Positions 16,810 through 24,874 of a DNA stretch of 64,000 bases are shown here, piece by piece. The stretch covers positions 310,001-374,000 of the forward strand of contig JBALVX010000002.1 in assembly GCA_036961295.1 (NCBI GenBank), given 5' to 3'. The stretch comes from JAGPUQ01 sp036961295 (GTDB taxonomy: Bacteria; Pseudomonadota; Gammaproteobacteria; Pseudomonadales; Porticoccaceae). Both the position numbers and the translations under genes were made by a program. The notes beneath the pieces are model-generated. The model searched no databases. It had not been told where the DNA came from and was given only the letters and a program-made list of their open reading frames with translations. Position 1 is the first letter of the stretch. Each line of letters starts with the position of its first letter.

Positions 16810-18223
16810 CCTGTATTTTTTCAACCATCGCCGTTGTAGAGCAGTCGTCTACTAAGTTCAGCGCCCGAACTTCACCGCCGTAAGCTTCAACTATTTCCCA
16901 GCCGACGACGCCTTCCTTGTCGTAATCTCCGCCTTTCACCAGGATGTCAGGTTTTAATACCGCCAATAAAGCTTCGGGGGTATCGTCAGCAAATGCCACC
17001 ACCCAGTCCACCGCTTCCAGTCCAGCCAGCACGGCCATGCGTCGGTCAACCGTATTAATGGGCCGCCCTTCACCTTTGAGTTTTCGCACTGAATCGTCAC
17101 TATTCACGGCGACGACTAAGCGGTCGCCCAGAGTTCTGGCTTGCTCAAGATAAGCCACATGGCCCGCGTGTAATAAGTCGAAACAACCGTTGGTGAACAC
17201 AATTTTTTCGCCGCCGCTACGGGCATCTTCAAGATCGGCCAGTAATTGCGTTGCGTTGACGACGCCGCGCTCGCTGCCTTTTTCAAGCTGTAAGGCACGG
17301 CGTAATTCCGGTGCGCTGACTGCGGCAGTGCCGGATTTTCCCACCACAATACTGGCGGCAAGATTTGCCAGGGTGACGGCCTCGGGAAAGTCTTCGCCTG
17401 CGGTTAAGGCCGCGGCCAATACCGCGATGACCGTGTCCCCGGCACCGGTGACATCGTAAACTTCCCGAGCGCGAGCCGGCAAATGCAATTCTTTGTGTCC
17501 GGGCCGCAGCAGTGTCATACCCTTTTCACCGCGAGTGACTAACAGAGCCTCAAGCCCCAACTCCGCGATCAACGCCAGGCCTTTCTCACTCAGTTCTGCC
17601 TCGCTGGCACAAACACCCACGACCGCTTCCAGTTCGGCAATATTAGGCGTTAACAAGGTCGCTCCGGCGTAACGAGAAAAATCATCGCCCTTGGGATCGA
17701 CCAGTACCGGGATGTTCGCCGCACGGGCCAGGGCAATCAGTTCACCGGGAGCATGCAGTGCGCCCTTGGCATAATCCGATAGCACCACGGCCTGCACCTG
17801 CGGCAGTAATTGTTCGACCTGTTCGACAATACCTGCGGCATCATCGGCACTGTACGCGTCTTCAAAATCCAAACGCAGTAATTGTTGTTGTCGGCTAATA
17901 ATCCGCAATTTTGTAATAGTCGCTTTGTCTTTCGCTTCGGTTAACAGCGCCTGAATACCCGCCGCCTCCAAACGAGATTTTAAAACCGCCGCGGCTTCAT
18001 CACGCCCCACCACGCCGACCACCCGAACACCCGCGCCCAGAGCCGCAATATTTAACCCCACATTACCGGCACCGCCCACGCGATCTTGCTGGTCTTCCAC
18101 CTTGACGACGGGCACCGGGGCTTCTGGCGAAACCCGCGACGTGGAGCCGTGCCAGTAGCGATCAAGCATCAAATCGCCGACCACCAATATTTGGGCATTA
18201 TCAAAACGGGGCAAAGTAGCCAT
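16799..18223 (-). CDS. hldE: Bifunctional heptose 7-phosphate kinase / heptose 1-phosphate adenylyltransferase
   Basis: This 474-residue protein makes ADP-heptose for the LPS inner core. The N-terminal ribokinase-like domain (about 1-320) shows GDLMLDRYWHGSTSRVSPEAPVPVV, RVGGAGNVGLNIAALG and DVTGAGDTVIAVLAA. The C-terminal nucleotidyltransferase (about 345-474) has VFTNGCFDLLHAGHVAYLEQAR with the HxGH motif. The ATG overlaps the waaC stop as TAATG, so the two are translationally linked. The length matches E. coli HldE. Confidence 0.97.
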   Translation of the reverse strand: MATLPRFDNAQILVVGDLMLDRYWHGSTSRVSPEAPVPVVKVEDQQDRVGGAGNVGLNIAALGAGVRVVGVVGRDEAAAVLKSRLEAAGIQALLTEAKDKATITKLRIISRQQQLLRLDFEDAYSADDAAGIVEQVEQLLPQVQAVVLSDYAKGALHAPGELIALARAANIPVLVDPKGDDFSRYAGATLLTPNIAELEAVVGVCASEAELSEKGLALIAELGLEALLVTRGEKGMTLLRPGHKELHLPARAREVYDVTGAGDTVIAVLAAALTAGEDFPEAVTLANLAASIVVGKSGTAAVSAPELRRALQLEKGSERGVVNATQLLADLEDARSGGEKIVFTNGCFDLLHAGHVAYLEQARTLGDRLVVAVNSDDSVRKLKGEGRPINTVDRRMAVLAGLEAVDWVVAFADDTPEALLAVLKPDILVKGGDYDKEGVVGWEIVEAYGGEVRALNLVDDCSTTAMVEKIQATD

Positions 18224-19302
18224 TAGTTTCCCTTTTCCACACTCTTTAATTTAATCGAAACCTCAGCGGACTCGAGTATTTTTTGCTGCAAAACCTGCCA
18301 GATGTTCTGCACGGATATGCCCGCCAGGCACTGAGCCTCGGGGCCTTCGTAATCGTCAACCTTACATAGTTTACGGTAACAGGGGATGCATCCGTAACCA
18401 CTGGCCGCCACCTGGGCGGAACAAGCACCTGTGGCACCGACAAGAGCCGGATCGGTGGGGCCATACAGAGTTACCGTAGGCTTACCCAGCGCTGCTGAAA
18501 TATGGGCCAAACCGGTGTCTACACAGACCGCGCCTGCACTCATATCCAAGATACTGGCTATGTGGGTCAAGCTCAGCCGGGGAAGCACCTGAACGTGTTC
18601 GAGTCCGGCGGCAATTTCCTGTGCTTGTTTATGCTCAGCTTCGCTGCCCCAGGGCAGCAGTACATCAAACTCGCTCTCGGCGGCGACCTTAGCCAAATTC
18701 CGCCAACTATCATTCAGCCAGGCTTTATTCGGCCAGCTGGCATTGGGTACAAAAACCAAAAAAGCTCTGTCTGGCAAACTTACCGGTGGCTGGGGCCAAA
18801 CCTTGCCGGCTAAGCCAAAATCCGGCGGGCCTTCTGGCAAGGCGTATTGCAAACTCTGGCTCATCAGCGTTCTCATGCGCTGCACCGCGTGCAGGTTACG
18901 ATCGACCTTATGACAGTTAGCATAAGCCAGCTGGACACCGCGCTCTCTCACCGAGGCACTATCGTAGCCGTGACGGGATCCCTGGGCCAGGCGCGTAAAC
19001 ACCGCACTCTTAATATTACCCTGGAGATCCAGCACCGCATCGTAGTGCCGGGTCTTTAGTTGGCGACGCCAGTCCAGTACACCGCGCAGCAAAGCGCTAC
19101 GCGATTCGGCCTTCCAGGCTCTTAGTGGAACCGACAAAACCTCATCAACGAATGAATGCCAATCGGGAATATCACTGAACGATTCGTCCACCAGCCAATC
19201 GAACGTTAAGCTTGGGCAAGCCTTTACCGCATCGGTGAGCGCTGGCAAGGCCTGCACCAGATCACCCATGGAGCTCAGTTTAACGATTAAAGCTTTCTTC
19301 AA
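18223..19302 (-). CDS. waaC: ADP-heptose:LPS heptosyltransferase I
   Basis: This GT9 enzyme has about 359 residues. It begins KKALIVKLSSMGDLVQALPALTDA, the WaaC-type opening, and carries VPNASWPNKAW and a late CVDTGLAHISAALGKPTVTLYGPTDPALVG for ADP-heptose binding. It adds the first heptose to Kdo. I choose the TTG at 19302 because GAAGGA lies six bases upstream and the protein then starts at the family's first strand; another TTG at 19326 adds eight residues. A second GT9 gene further along is waaF. The C terminus contains several Cys (CIPCYRKLCKVDDYEGPEAQC), as in other Gram-negative homologues. Confidence 0.92.
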   Translation of the reverse strand: MKKALIVKLSSMGDLVQALPALTDAVKACPSLTFDWLVDESFSDIPDWHSFVDEVLSVPLRAWKAESRSALLRGVLDWRRQLKTRHYDAVLDLQGNIKSAVFTRLAQGSRHGYDSASVRERGVQLAYANCHKVDRNLHAVQRMRTLMSQSLQYALPEGPPDFGLAGKVWPQPPVSLPDRAFLVFVPNASWPNKAWLNDSWRNLAKVAAESEFDVLLPWGSEAEHKQAQEIAAGLEHVQVLPRLSLTHIASILDMSAGAVCVDTGLAHISAALGKPTVTLYGPTDPALVGATGACSAQVAASGYGCIPCYRKLCKVDDYEGPEAQCLAGISVQNIWQVLQQKILESAEVSIKLKSVEKGN

Positions 19303-19345
19303 GCGAATTCCTTCAGTTTGAGTCAAATTATATTCGGGGCTATTT

Positions 19346-19379
19346 CGTCGTCGGCACTATTTTATCTTAGTCGACGACG
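19346..19379. other. 8-bp inverted repeat upstream of waaC
   Basis: CGTCGTCG at 19346-19353 and CGACGACG at 19372-19379 are exact inverted complements with an 18-base spacer. They lie about 45-75 bases before the waaC start. This could be a dyad operator or a chance motif; no regulator can be named. Confidence 0.35.
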
Positions 19380-19484
19380 TAGAATACACCCTGGATAAGG
19401 ATTATCCTCGTTTGTAGAGCCTGCTACGCGGTAATACAAGACACTCAAGAAGACACCAGGGACAGGGAAATTCATACTCAACGC

Positions 19485-20086
19485 ATTGAGCAAACCACCT
19501 ACGAAGACCTCTGCAAAGGCGGAACGGTCATTGAAAAAGATTTTTATGGCGACAAAGTTATTCGCCTTGCTAACGGAAACTATATAAAGTTATTCCGCAA
19601 GAAACACATACTGAGCTCCGCACTATTCTCCCCTTACGCCCAACGTTTCATAAAGAACGCGCTGAAACTCAGCCAACAGGGAGTCCCCACAGTTAGCCCT
19701 CGCGACTTGTATTCCCTGCCACACATTAAGAGAACAGCCGTACATTACGAACCCCTTCACGGCATAACGCTAAGAAACCTGGCCAAAAATAGATTAACAA
19801 AAGATTATTTTATCCGGAACCTGGGCGCCTTTATCGCCAAGCTACATCAAAAAGGAATTTAGTTCCGTTCCATACCTCTCAGAAATATCGTGCTTTCAGA
19901 GTCAGGAGAACTGAGTTTGATCGACATTGCGACCTTAAATTTTTTACCAGGCCACTTTCAAAACGCCAGCGTAAACGTAATTTCGAGCACCTTATCCGAC
20001 CGAAAGAAGATGAGCCTGCCTTAACAGCCTACCTAAATGAGCTTCAAACTGCTTACGGAAATCAACCAACCGACAGTAAAAATTAA
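19485..20086 (+). pseudogene. Decayed sugar-kinase-like (toluene-tolerance/InaA-type) gene
   Basis: Translating from 19485 gives a coherent kinase-like protein: TYEDLCKGGTVIEKDFYG, RLANGNYIKLFRKKHILSSA, FSPYAQRFIKNALKLSQQGVPT and AFIAKLHQKGI. The frame then meets TAG at 19860-19862 where relatives of this family have Tyr (GIYFRS). Reading continues with FRSIPLRNIVLSESGELSLIDIATLNF (catalytic-loop Asn and DFG-like Asp). It then needs a shift near 19970 to reach RKRNFEHLIRPKEDEPALTAYLNELQ and a TAA at 20084-20086. The expected start codon reads ATT. Three lesions make it a pseudogene of the small LPS-locus kinases known in Pseudomonas as toluene tolerance proteins. Family naming is from memory of motifs. 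Confidence 0.82.
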
Positions 20087-20116
20087 CCGCCGCCTGAGAT
20101 TAATTATCCTCCTTAT

Positions 20117-21973
20117 TTATTTTTCTGCATTATCATCACTTTTCATCCTGCCCCCTCCTAAACTAATACCCGCCTCAGAAAAAACAATTGTTTCCTCAGA
20201 ATGGCCTAGTGGTGAAAATTTTTCGATTTCAATATTTGACTCCAGCCATGATTTTTTCCAAACCAGAAAATGGAAATAGGGGAATGATTTCTTTTCATCT
20301 TCATCATTAAACAACCCCTTATCTTTTCTCCAAAACCAGGATTTGGGGAAGCTGCTGGCTCCGTTGTGCCAGGCAATCCTGCAGTTTGGCGTACTGTATG
20401 CTTCATGGAAAAGTGCTTTCCAGGACATCGGACGAAACAGACGAAAGGCCCATCTCAGCCATACTGGAAAATTTTTCCCTCTCAAAAATAATCTAGAAAA
20501 CTGTTTTTCATCTACAGCCAAATGTTGACCACTCTCAAAACAACTTTCCCATTCCGGGATTTTCTTAAATGCTTCTAAATATTTTTTTCCCGTTCGAAGC
20601 AAGCAAAAATGACCAGAAACTCTCGTCGCATGATTTGAAATTAAATTGTACCGGCCCAAATACGGGGCATAATATTTTGATAAATCTCCATACACCAGGT
20701 CAAGATCGCTCCAGGCCCAATAATCATATCTCTCAAGATAGTCTTGATGGATAAACCCTAAAGCTGGCTTAATATCACACAACTTATACGGAGATTCGGG
20801 GACGAACTTTATTCCCAGCCGGCGTGACACAAACTCGCAATATTCCTTAAATGTACAGTCAACAAAGTTCACATTTCCAGGTGGGAAATCGACAGGGCCA
20901 CAATCCGTCAACACAAGCCAATCAAAGTCATCGTTAACCTGACAACTTGCCATAAATACATTTATCCATTTAGGCCAACGGCCAAAATAAGGAATAATAA
21001 CAAGTGCTTTTTTTTGTTTCATTTCAACTATCCCCGCACCTTCCCCCGAACACTGTTCAATAACTTCTGCCACACGAGCTCCCTGCGCCCTCCAGGAATA
21101 ACCATTTTCCACCAAAGACTTTCCAGCAGAAGCGATTCTCTCTGCTAGCCGATCATCACCACGCAACAGCTCCAACTTGTCATGAAATTCTTGCATTGAT
21201 GCAAATAGAACAACATTTTCCAGATCACGAAACCCTAGCGCCAAATTCTCTCGCTCCCCTTGATCCCAGGTAAATAATACACAACCGCAGGCCATAGCCT
21301 CGAAGGTTTTCACCATATATTCACCAAGGCCAACATCAGCACTAACAAAAAACTTAATACGACAGAGCATATCGCAATACTCCTCACCTGATTTGGTTCG
21401 AGCAATAATCAAACCCTCTTTCTTACTGATAATTTCAAGCGCCTTTTTTCGGCCGGTATAAATCTTATGCTTAGTACTACCCAGGAACCCAAGCTCTATA
21501 TCTCTTGAAAAATGCTTATCGCGAAGCAGGGAATCGTCGTAACCCTTTGGAACAAAATGCGCATCAACGCCTTCCCCACGCAATTTTTGAGTAACCCCGA
21601 AACCGGAAGTTAGCACGCTGACAGGGGCAATACCCTCGTAATATTCACTGAATTTTCCTCGATACTTTCCCGGAATGTAATTTTGACAAGCATCATGCTC
21701 TATAATAAAAAGGCCGGGCAAGGAGCTGATAAAATCGACCTGTTTTATTTCTTTTTTAAAACGAACAAATAAAATAACTCTATCAAATTCTGACAAATTA
21801 ACGTTAGCAAAAAAATAGCTTCTCAAATCATCTTGATCGCCACTATTCAGCCAACGAACCTCGCAATTCTCCAACTTATCCGCAATGGCCTGATAATAGC
21901 TGTCCAGATCAATTCTTTGATTTTTTTGCACCAGAAACAGCGACTTCATTGCGTTTTTAATAGTTTTCGCCAT
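20117..21973 (-). CDS. Two-domain glycosyltransferase: CgeB/GT4-like domain fused to a DUF6625-like domain
   Basis: This 618-residue protein looks like two enzymes in one chain. Residues 1 to about 320 form a GT-B half resembling CgeB/glycosyl-transferase-1_2 proteins. That half shows LSEFDRVILFVRFKKEI, HFVPKGYDDSLL, IELGFLGSTKHKIYTGR, and VDVGLGEYMVKTFEAMACGCVLFT with the conserved Glu near the acceptor site. From about residue 335, KKALVIIPYFGRWPKWINVFMASC, DWLVLTDC, SPYKLCDIKPALGFIH and YDYWAWSDLDLVYGDL match DUF6625-type (capsule-linked) transferases, with a DxD-like SDLD. It probably adds one or two LPS outer-core sugars. The gene is AT-rich compared with neighbours, hinting at transfer. 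An internal Met at the junction could also start the second domain separately. Confidence 0.75.
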   Translation of the reverse strand: MAKTIKNAMKSLFLVQKNQRIDLDSYYQAIADKLENCEVRWLNSGDQDDLRSYFFANVNLSEFDRVILFVRFKKEIKQVDFISSLPGLFIIEHDACQNYIPGKYRGKFSEYYEGIAPVSVLTSGFGVTQKLRGEGVDAHFVPKGYDDSLLRDKHFSRDIELGFLGSTKHKIYTGRKKALEIISKKEGLIIARTKSGEEYCDMLCRIKFFVSADVGLGEYMVKTFEAMACGCVLFTWDQGERENLALGFRDLENVVLFASMQEFHDKLELLRGDDRLAERIASAGKSLVENGYSWRAQGARVAEVIEQCSGEGAGIVEMKQKKALVIIPYFGRWPKWINVFMASCQVNDDFDWLVLTDCGPVDFPPGNVNFVDCTFKEYCEFVSRRLGIKFVPESPYKLCDIKPALGFIHQDYLERYDYWAWSDLDLVYGDLSKYYAPYLGRYNLISNHATRVSGHFCLLRTGKKYLEAFKKIPEWESCFESGQHLAVDEKQFSRLFLRGKNFPVWLRWAFRLFRPMSWKALFHEAYSTPNCRIAWHNGASSFPKSWFWRKDKGLFNDEDEKKSFPYFHFLVWKKSWLESNIEIEKFSPLGHSEETIVFSEAGISLGGGRMKSDDNAEK

Positions 21974-21982
21974 ATCAGTTCT

Positions 21983-23110
21983 CTAAATATCGAATTTTTT
22001 TATCTCAGAAAAACCCCAAAACCTTGATCTGGCTGACTCATCAGAAAATAACTTCTTGATTCTTGGCTCATAATTTATATCAAAATTATTTTTCTCATCG
22101 TAAATTCTCTGCATAAGTTCAGACAAGCGTTTACAATCCCCCTTATCAAACAACATACCATCACTTCCAACTACCTCCGCCCCACCGCCAGTGGATGTAC
22201 ATACTACGGGAAGATTAGCCGTCATTGCTTCCAATAAAACCATACCAAAAGGTTCCTCATCGGAACTTAGTAAAAAACTATCAAACGCCTTAAAATATTT
22301 AGAGGCATCGGGCACATTACCTAAAAACTTTACTTTATCCGCAACCTTTAGCTCGGCAGAGAGGGTTTCAAGCATTAGCCTGTCTTCCCCGGAACCTATA
22401 AGAACCAGACAAGCATTGGGGATTTTTTCCGAAACAAGCGCAAAAGCTTTGATTAAGGTTTTTTGATCTTTATCTGGATGTAAGCGACCCACATTGCCAA
22501 ATATATATGCCTTAACATCCAAACCCAAATTGACACGCGCACCCGTTTTATCTAGCTGACTTGATGCCAATACGCCCCTGTCTATACGATTGTATAGACA
22601 CTCAATCTTATCTGAGGAAAATTTTGGCAGGCTTGCTCTTAAATCATCCCTAACGGCGTTAGACACGCCAAGTAACAACACTCGATTTTCGTTTCGGCCA
22701 ACCATTAGACACCGCGCCCATCGGTGATAGACTCCAAAGGCATGATTGACGGCAACTACAGGAACATCCTTAATACGCAAAGCGATGTACGTCGGCTTAT
22801 ATCTATGGGCAATAATTAACTTTAAATTAAGAGGGTACGCAATTTTACGAATCGTCTTAATAAGGCCTACTTTAAGGCCTTTCAGGCCTGCCGATTGGTA
22901 ATTTAAAAAAATTGCTTCAGTTCCTGGTAAGCGCACATCCATTTGATCCGGCTTTGAACCCGATAAAAAAATAGTGATTACCGTATATTCTGTTTTTTCA
23001 AACAGAGCAGCATACTGCCTCGCGCAATCTAAAAAAGGCGGCTCGCTTGTATGGCATATTTGCAACACATGCTGAGTTTCGCAATCAGGCTCTCTATTAT
23101 TTTTAGCCAT
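21983..23110 (-). CDS. Glycosyltransferase family 4, LPS core
   Basis: This GT-B transferase has about 375 residues. It shows HVLQICHTSEPPFLDCARQYAALF at the start, YIFGNVGRLHPDKDQKTLIKAFALV, LVLIGSGEDRLMLE, VKFLGNVPDASKYFKAFDSFLLSSDEEPFGMVLLEAMTANLPVVCTSTGGGAEVV (the E-x7-E donor site). It holds the place of wapH next to the carbamoyltransferase in the Pseudomonas core locus. I take the ATG at 23110 because AGGAAG lies about eleven bases upstream. The longer frame, starting at 23230, only overlaps the neighbour's coding sequence. Base composition is AT-rich like the preceding gene. The acceptor and donor are unknown. Confidence 0.86.
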   Translation of the reverse strand: MAKNNREPDCETQHVLQICHTSEPPFLDCARQYAALFEKTEYTVITIFLSGSKPDQMDVRLPGTEAIFLNYQSAGLKGLKVGLIKTIRKIAYPLNLKLIIAHRYKPTYIALRIKDVPVVAVNHAFGVYHRWARCLMVGRNENRVLLLGVSNAVRDDLRASLPKFSSDKIECLYNRIDRGVLASSQLDKTGARVNLGLDVKAYIFGNVGRLHPDKDQKTLIKAFALVSEKIPNACLVLIGSGEDRLMLETLSAELKVADKVKFLGNVPDASKYFKAFDSFLLSSDEEPFGMVLLEAMTANLPVVCTSTGGGAEVVGSDGMLFDKGDCKRLSELMQRIYDEKNNFDINYEPRIKKLFSDESARSRFWGFSEIKKFDI

Positions 23111-23139
23111 TTCTTTTTTAACTTCCTGAAAAATACCGA

Positions 23140-24873
23140 TTACTTTATTTTTTTGACCAAGACATCTTCCATTATCAGGTATTCTAAATCCGAGCCATAA
23201 AACATATTTAGCGCGTCTTCTGGCGAGCACACCATGGGCTCGCCTCGCCGATTTAAAGAAGTGTTCAACACGACACCACTGCCCGTCAATTTTTCCACCT
23301 CTTCTATCAGCGCATAGTACCGAGGGTTAAATTCTTGCTTAAGCGCTTGTGCCCGCGCCGTACCATCTTCGTGTACCACTTCCGGCACACGTTCTTTCCA
23401 GCCATCATTGACCTCAAAGGTAAAGGTCATAAACGGCGCAGGGTGATCGGTTTTAAACATTTCCGGCGCTACTCTATCGAGCATACTCGGACAAAAGGGC
23501 CGCCAACGTTCGCGATACTTTATCTGTGCGTTAATACGATCGGCCACACCGGGAATACTGGGGCAACCCAAAATTGAACGGCCTCCTAAAGCGCGGGGGC
23601 CAAACTCCATACGGCCCTGAAACCAGGCTACTGGGTTACCCTCCGCCAATACCTGAGCAATATATTCCGGTACATTTTCAACGATCTCAAACTCTGGACT
23701 TTGCTCGTGTTCCTTACAGGCGGTAATACACTGCTCGTTACTGTAACTTGGGCCCAGATAGACATGTTCCATTTTCTGCGGAGTAATCCCGCGCTTCACC
23801 GCAGCGTAGGACGCCGCACCCACAGCCGTACCCGCATCCCCCGAAGCTGGCTGCACAAATAATTCTTTCACTTCAGGTCGCGAAATAATTTTTTGATTCA
23901 ACTTAACGTTGAGCGCCCCGCCTCCGGAAAAAGCTAACTTTCCAGTTTCGCGCAAAATATCGCCAAGGTAGTAATCCATTAGCTTGAGCACCACCTCTTC
24001 GTACAAAGCCTGAATGGTCGCCGCATAATCAATATAGGGCGCATCGGCAATATCACCTTCGCGCTTTGGCCCCAGCCAGTCGATCAACTTCGGGCCAAAA
24101 TAATAGCCCACGCCATCTTGTTTGTAGCGTCGCAAACCCACGGTATTTACGTACTGGGTGTTAATCCTAAAATCTTTTCCATCAAAATCAATCAAGCGAG
24201 AAAAATCGTGCTTGGATGAATCGCCGTAAGGCGCCATTCCCATCACTTTAAATTCGCCATCCAGCATTTGAAAACCGAGGTACTCGGTCATCGCGCCGTA
24301 TAAACCGCCCAGTGAATCCGGATCATAAAATTCTTTTATTTTATGAATTTTTCCGTTTTCGCCATAGCCAAAAAATGTTGTCGCGTACTCTCCCTTGCCA
24401 TCGACACCCATAATCGCGGTCTTTTCCTGAAAACCACTTAAGTGATAGGCGCTGCTGGCATGGGCCAAATGATGTTCTACGGGCTCAAATTCAATCTTAC
24501 TGCGATCGATACCCAGGTCTTTTAACAATTCAAAAATGTTGTTTCGGTAACGGCGATAGCGACGATTGCCATTAAACAAGGCATCCAGGGCTCGATCCGG
24601 GGCATACCAATAGCGTCGCGCAAAATGCCAGCGGGCCGGAGAGGTAATCGGTATCGGAGCGAAGGGGATCGCCACCACATCAATTTCGCTCGGGTCTACA
24701 CCTGCAAATTCGAGACAGAACTTAGCAGATTCGTAAGGCATTTTGCCTTTTGCGTGTTTATCCCGAAGAAAACGCTCTTCTTCTGCTGCTGCCACCAACT
24801 CACTGCCGACATACAAAGCCGCCGACGAATCATGGCCCAGCGCACCGGACAGCCCTAATATCTTTTTACTCAT
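23140..24873 (-). CDS. Carbamoyltransferase (NodU/CmcH family), LPS core
   Basis: This 577-residue enzyme has the family's two halves. The N-terminal part shows ILGLSGALGHDSSAALYVGSELVAAAEEERFLRDKH and the HHLAHASSAYHLSGF metal/adenylate site. The YrdC-like C-terminal part has WFQGRMEFGPRALGGRSILGCP and LNTSLNRRGEPMVCSPEDAL. It transfers carbamoyl phosphate-derived carbamoyl to a sugar hydroxyl. In Pseudomonas the equivalent gene (PA5005, wapO) sits in the same place and the core heptose bears a 7-O-carbamoyl group, so that role is inferred here. Confidence 0.9.
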   Translation of the reverse strand: MSKKILGLSGALGHDSSAALYVGSELVAAAEEERFLRDKHAKGKMPYESAKFCLEFAGVDPSEIDVVAIPFAPIPITSPARWHFARRYWYAPDRALDALFNGNRRYRRYRNNIFELLKDLGIDRSKIEFEPVEHHLAHASSAYHLSGFQEKTAIMGVDGKGEYATTFFGYGENGKIHKIKEFYDPDSLGGLYGAMTEYLGFQMLDGEFKVMGMAPYGDSSKHDFSRLIDFDGKDFRINTQYVNTVGLRRYKQDGVGYYFGPKLIDWLGPKREGDIADAPYIDYAATIQALYEEVVLKLMDYYLGDILRETGKLAFSGGGALNVKLNQKIISRPEVKELFVQPASGDAGTAVGAASYAAVKRGITPQKMEHVYLGPSYSNEQCITACKEHEQSPEFEIVENVPEYIAQVLAEGNPVAWFQGRMEFGPRALGGRSILGCPSIPGVADRINAQIKYRERWRPFCPSMLDRVAPEMFKTDHPAPFMTFTFEVNDGWKERVPEVVHEDGTARAQALKQEFNPRYYALIEEVEKLTGSGVVLNTSLNRRGEPMVCSPEDALNMFYGSDLEYLIMEDVLVKKIK

Positions 24874-24874
24874 C

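Noticed and set aside
19372..19484. A start for the kinase pseudogene further upstream, as the frame stays open.
   Set aside because: The translated upstream residues do not resemble the family, and no ATG, GTG or TTG gives a sensible N terminus. The expected start position reads ATT.
23110..23230. Longer start for the GT4 gene within the carbamoyltransferase gene.
   Set aside because: The extra residues lie in another gene's coding sequence and do not resemble a transferase N terminus. ATG 23110 has a good ribosome site.
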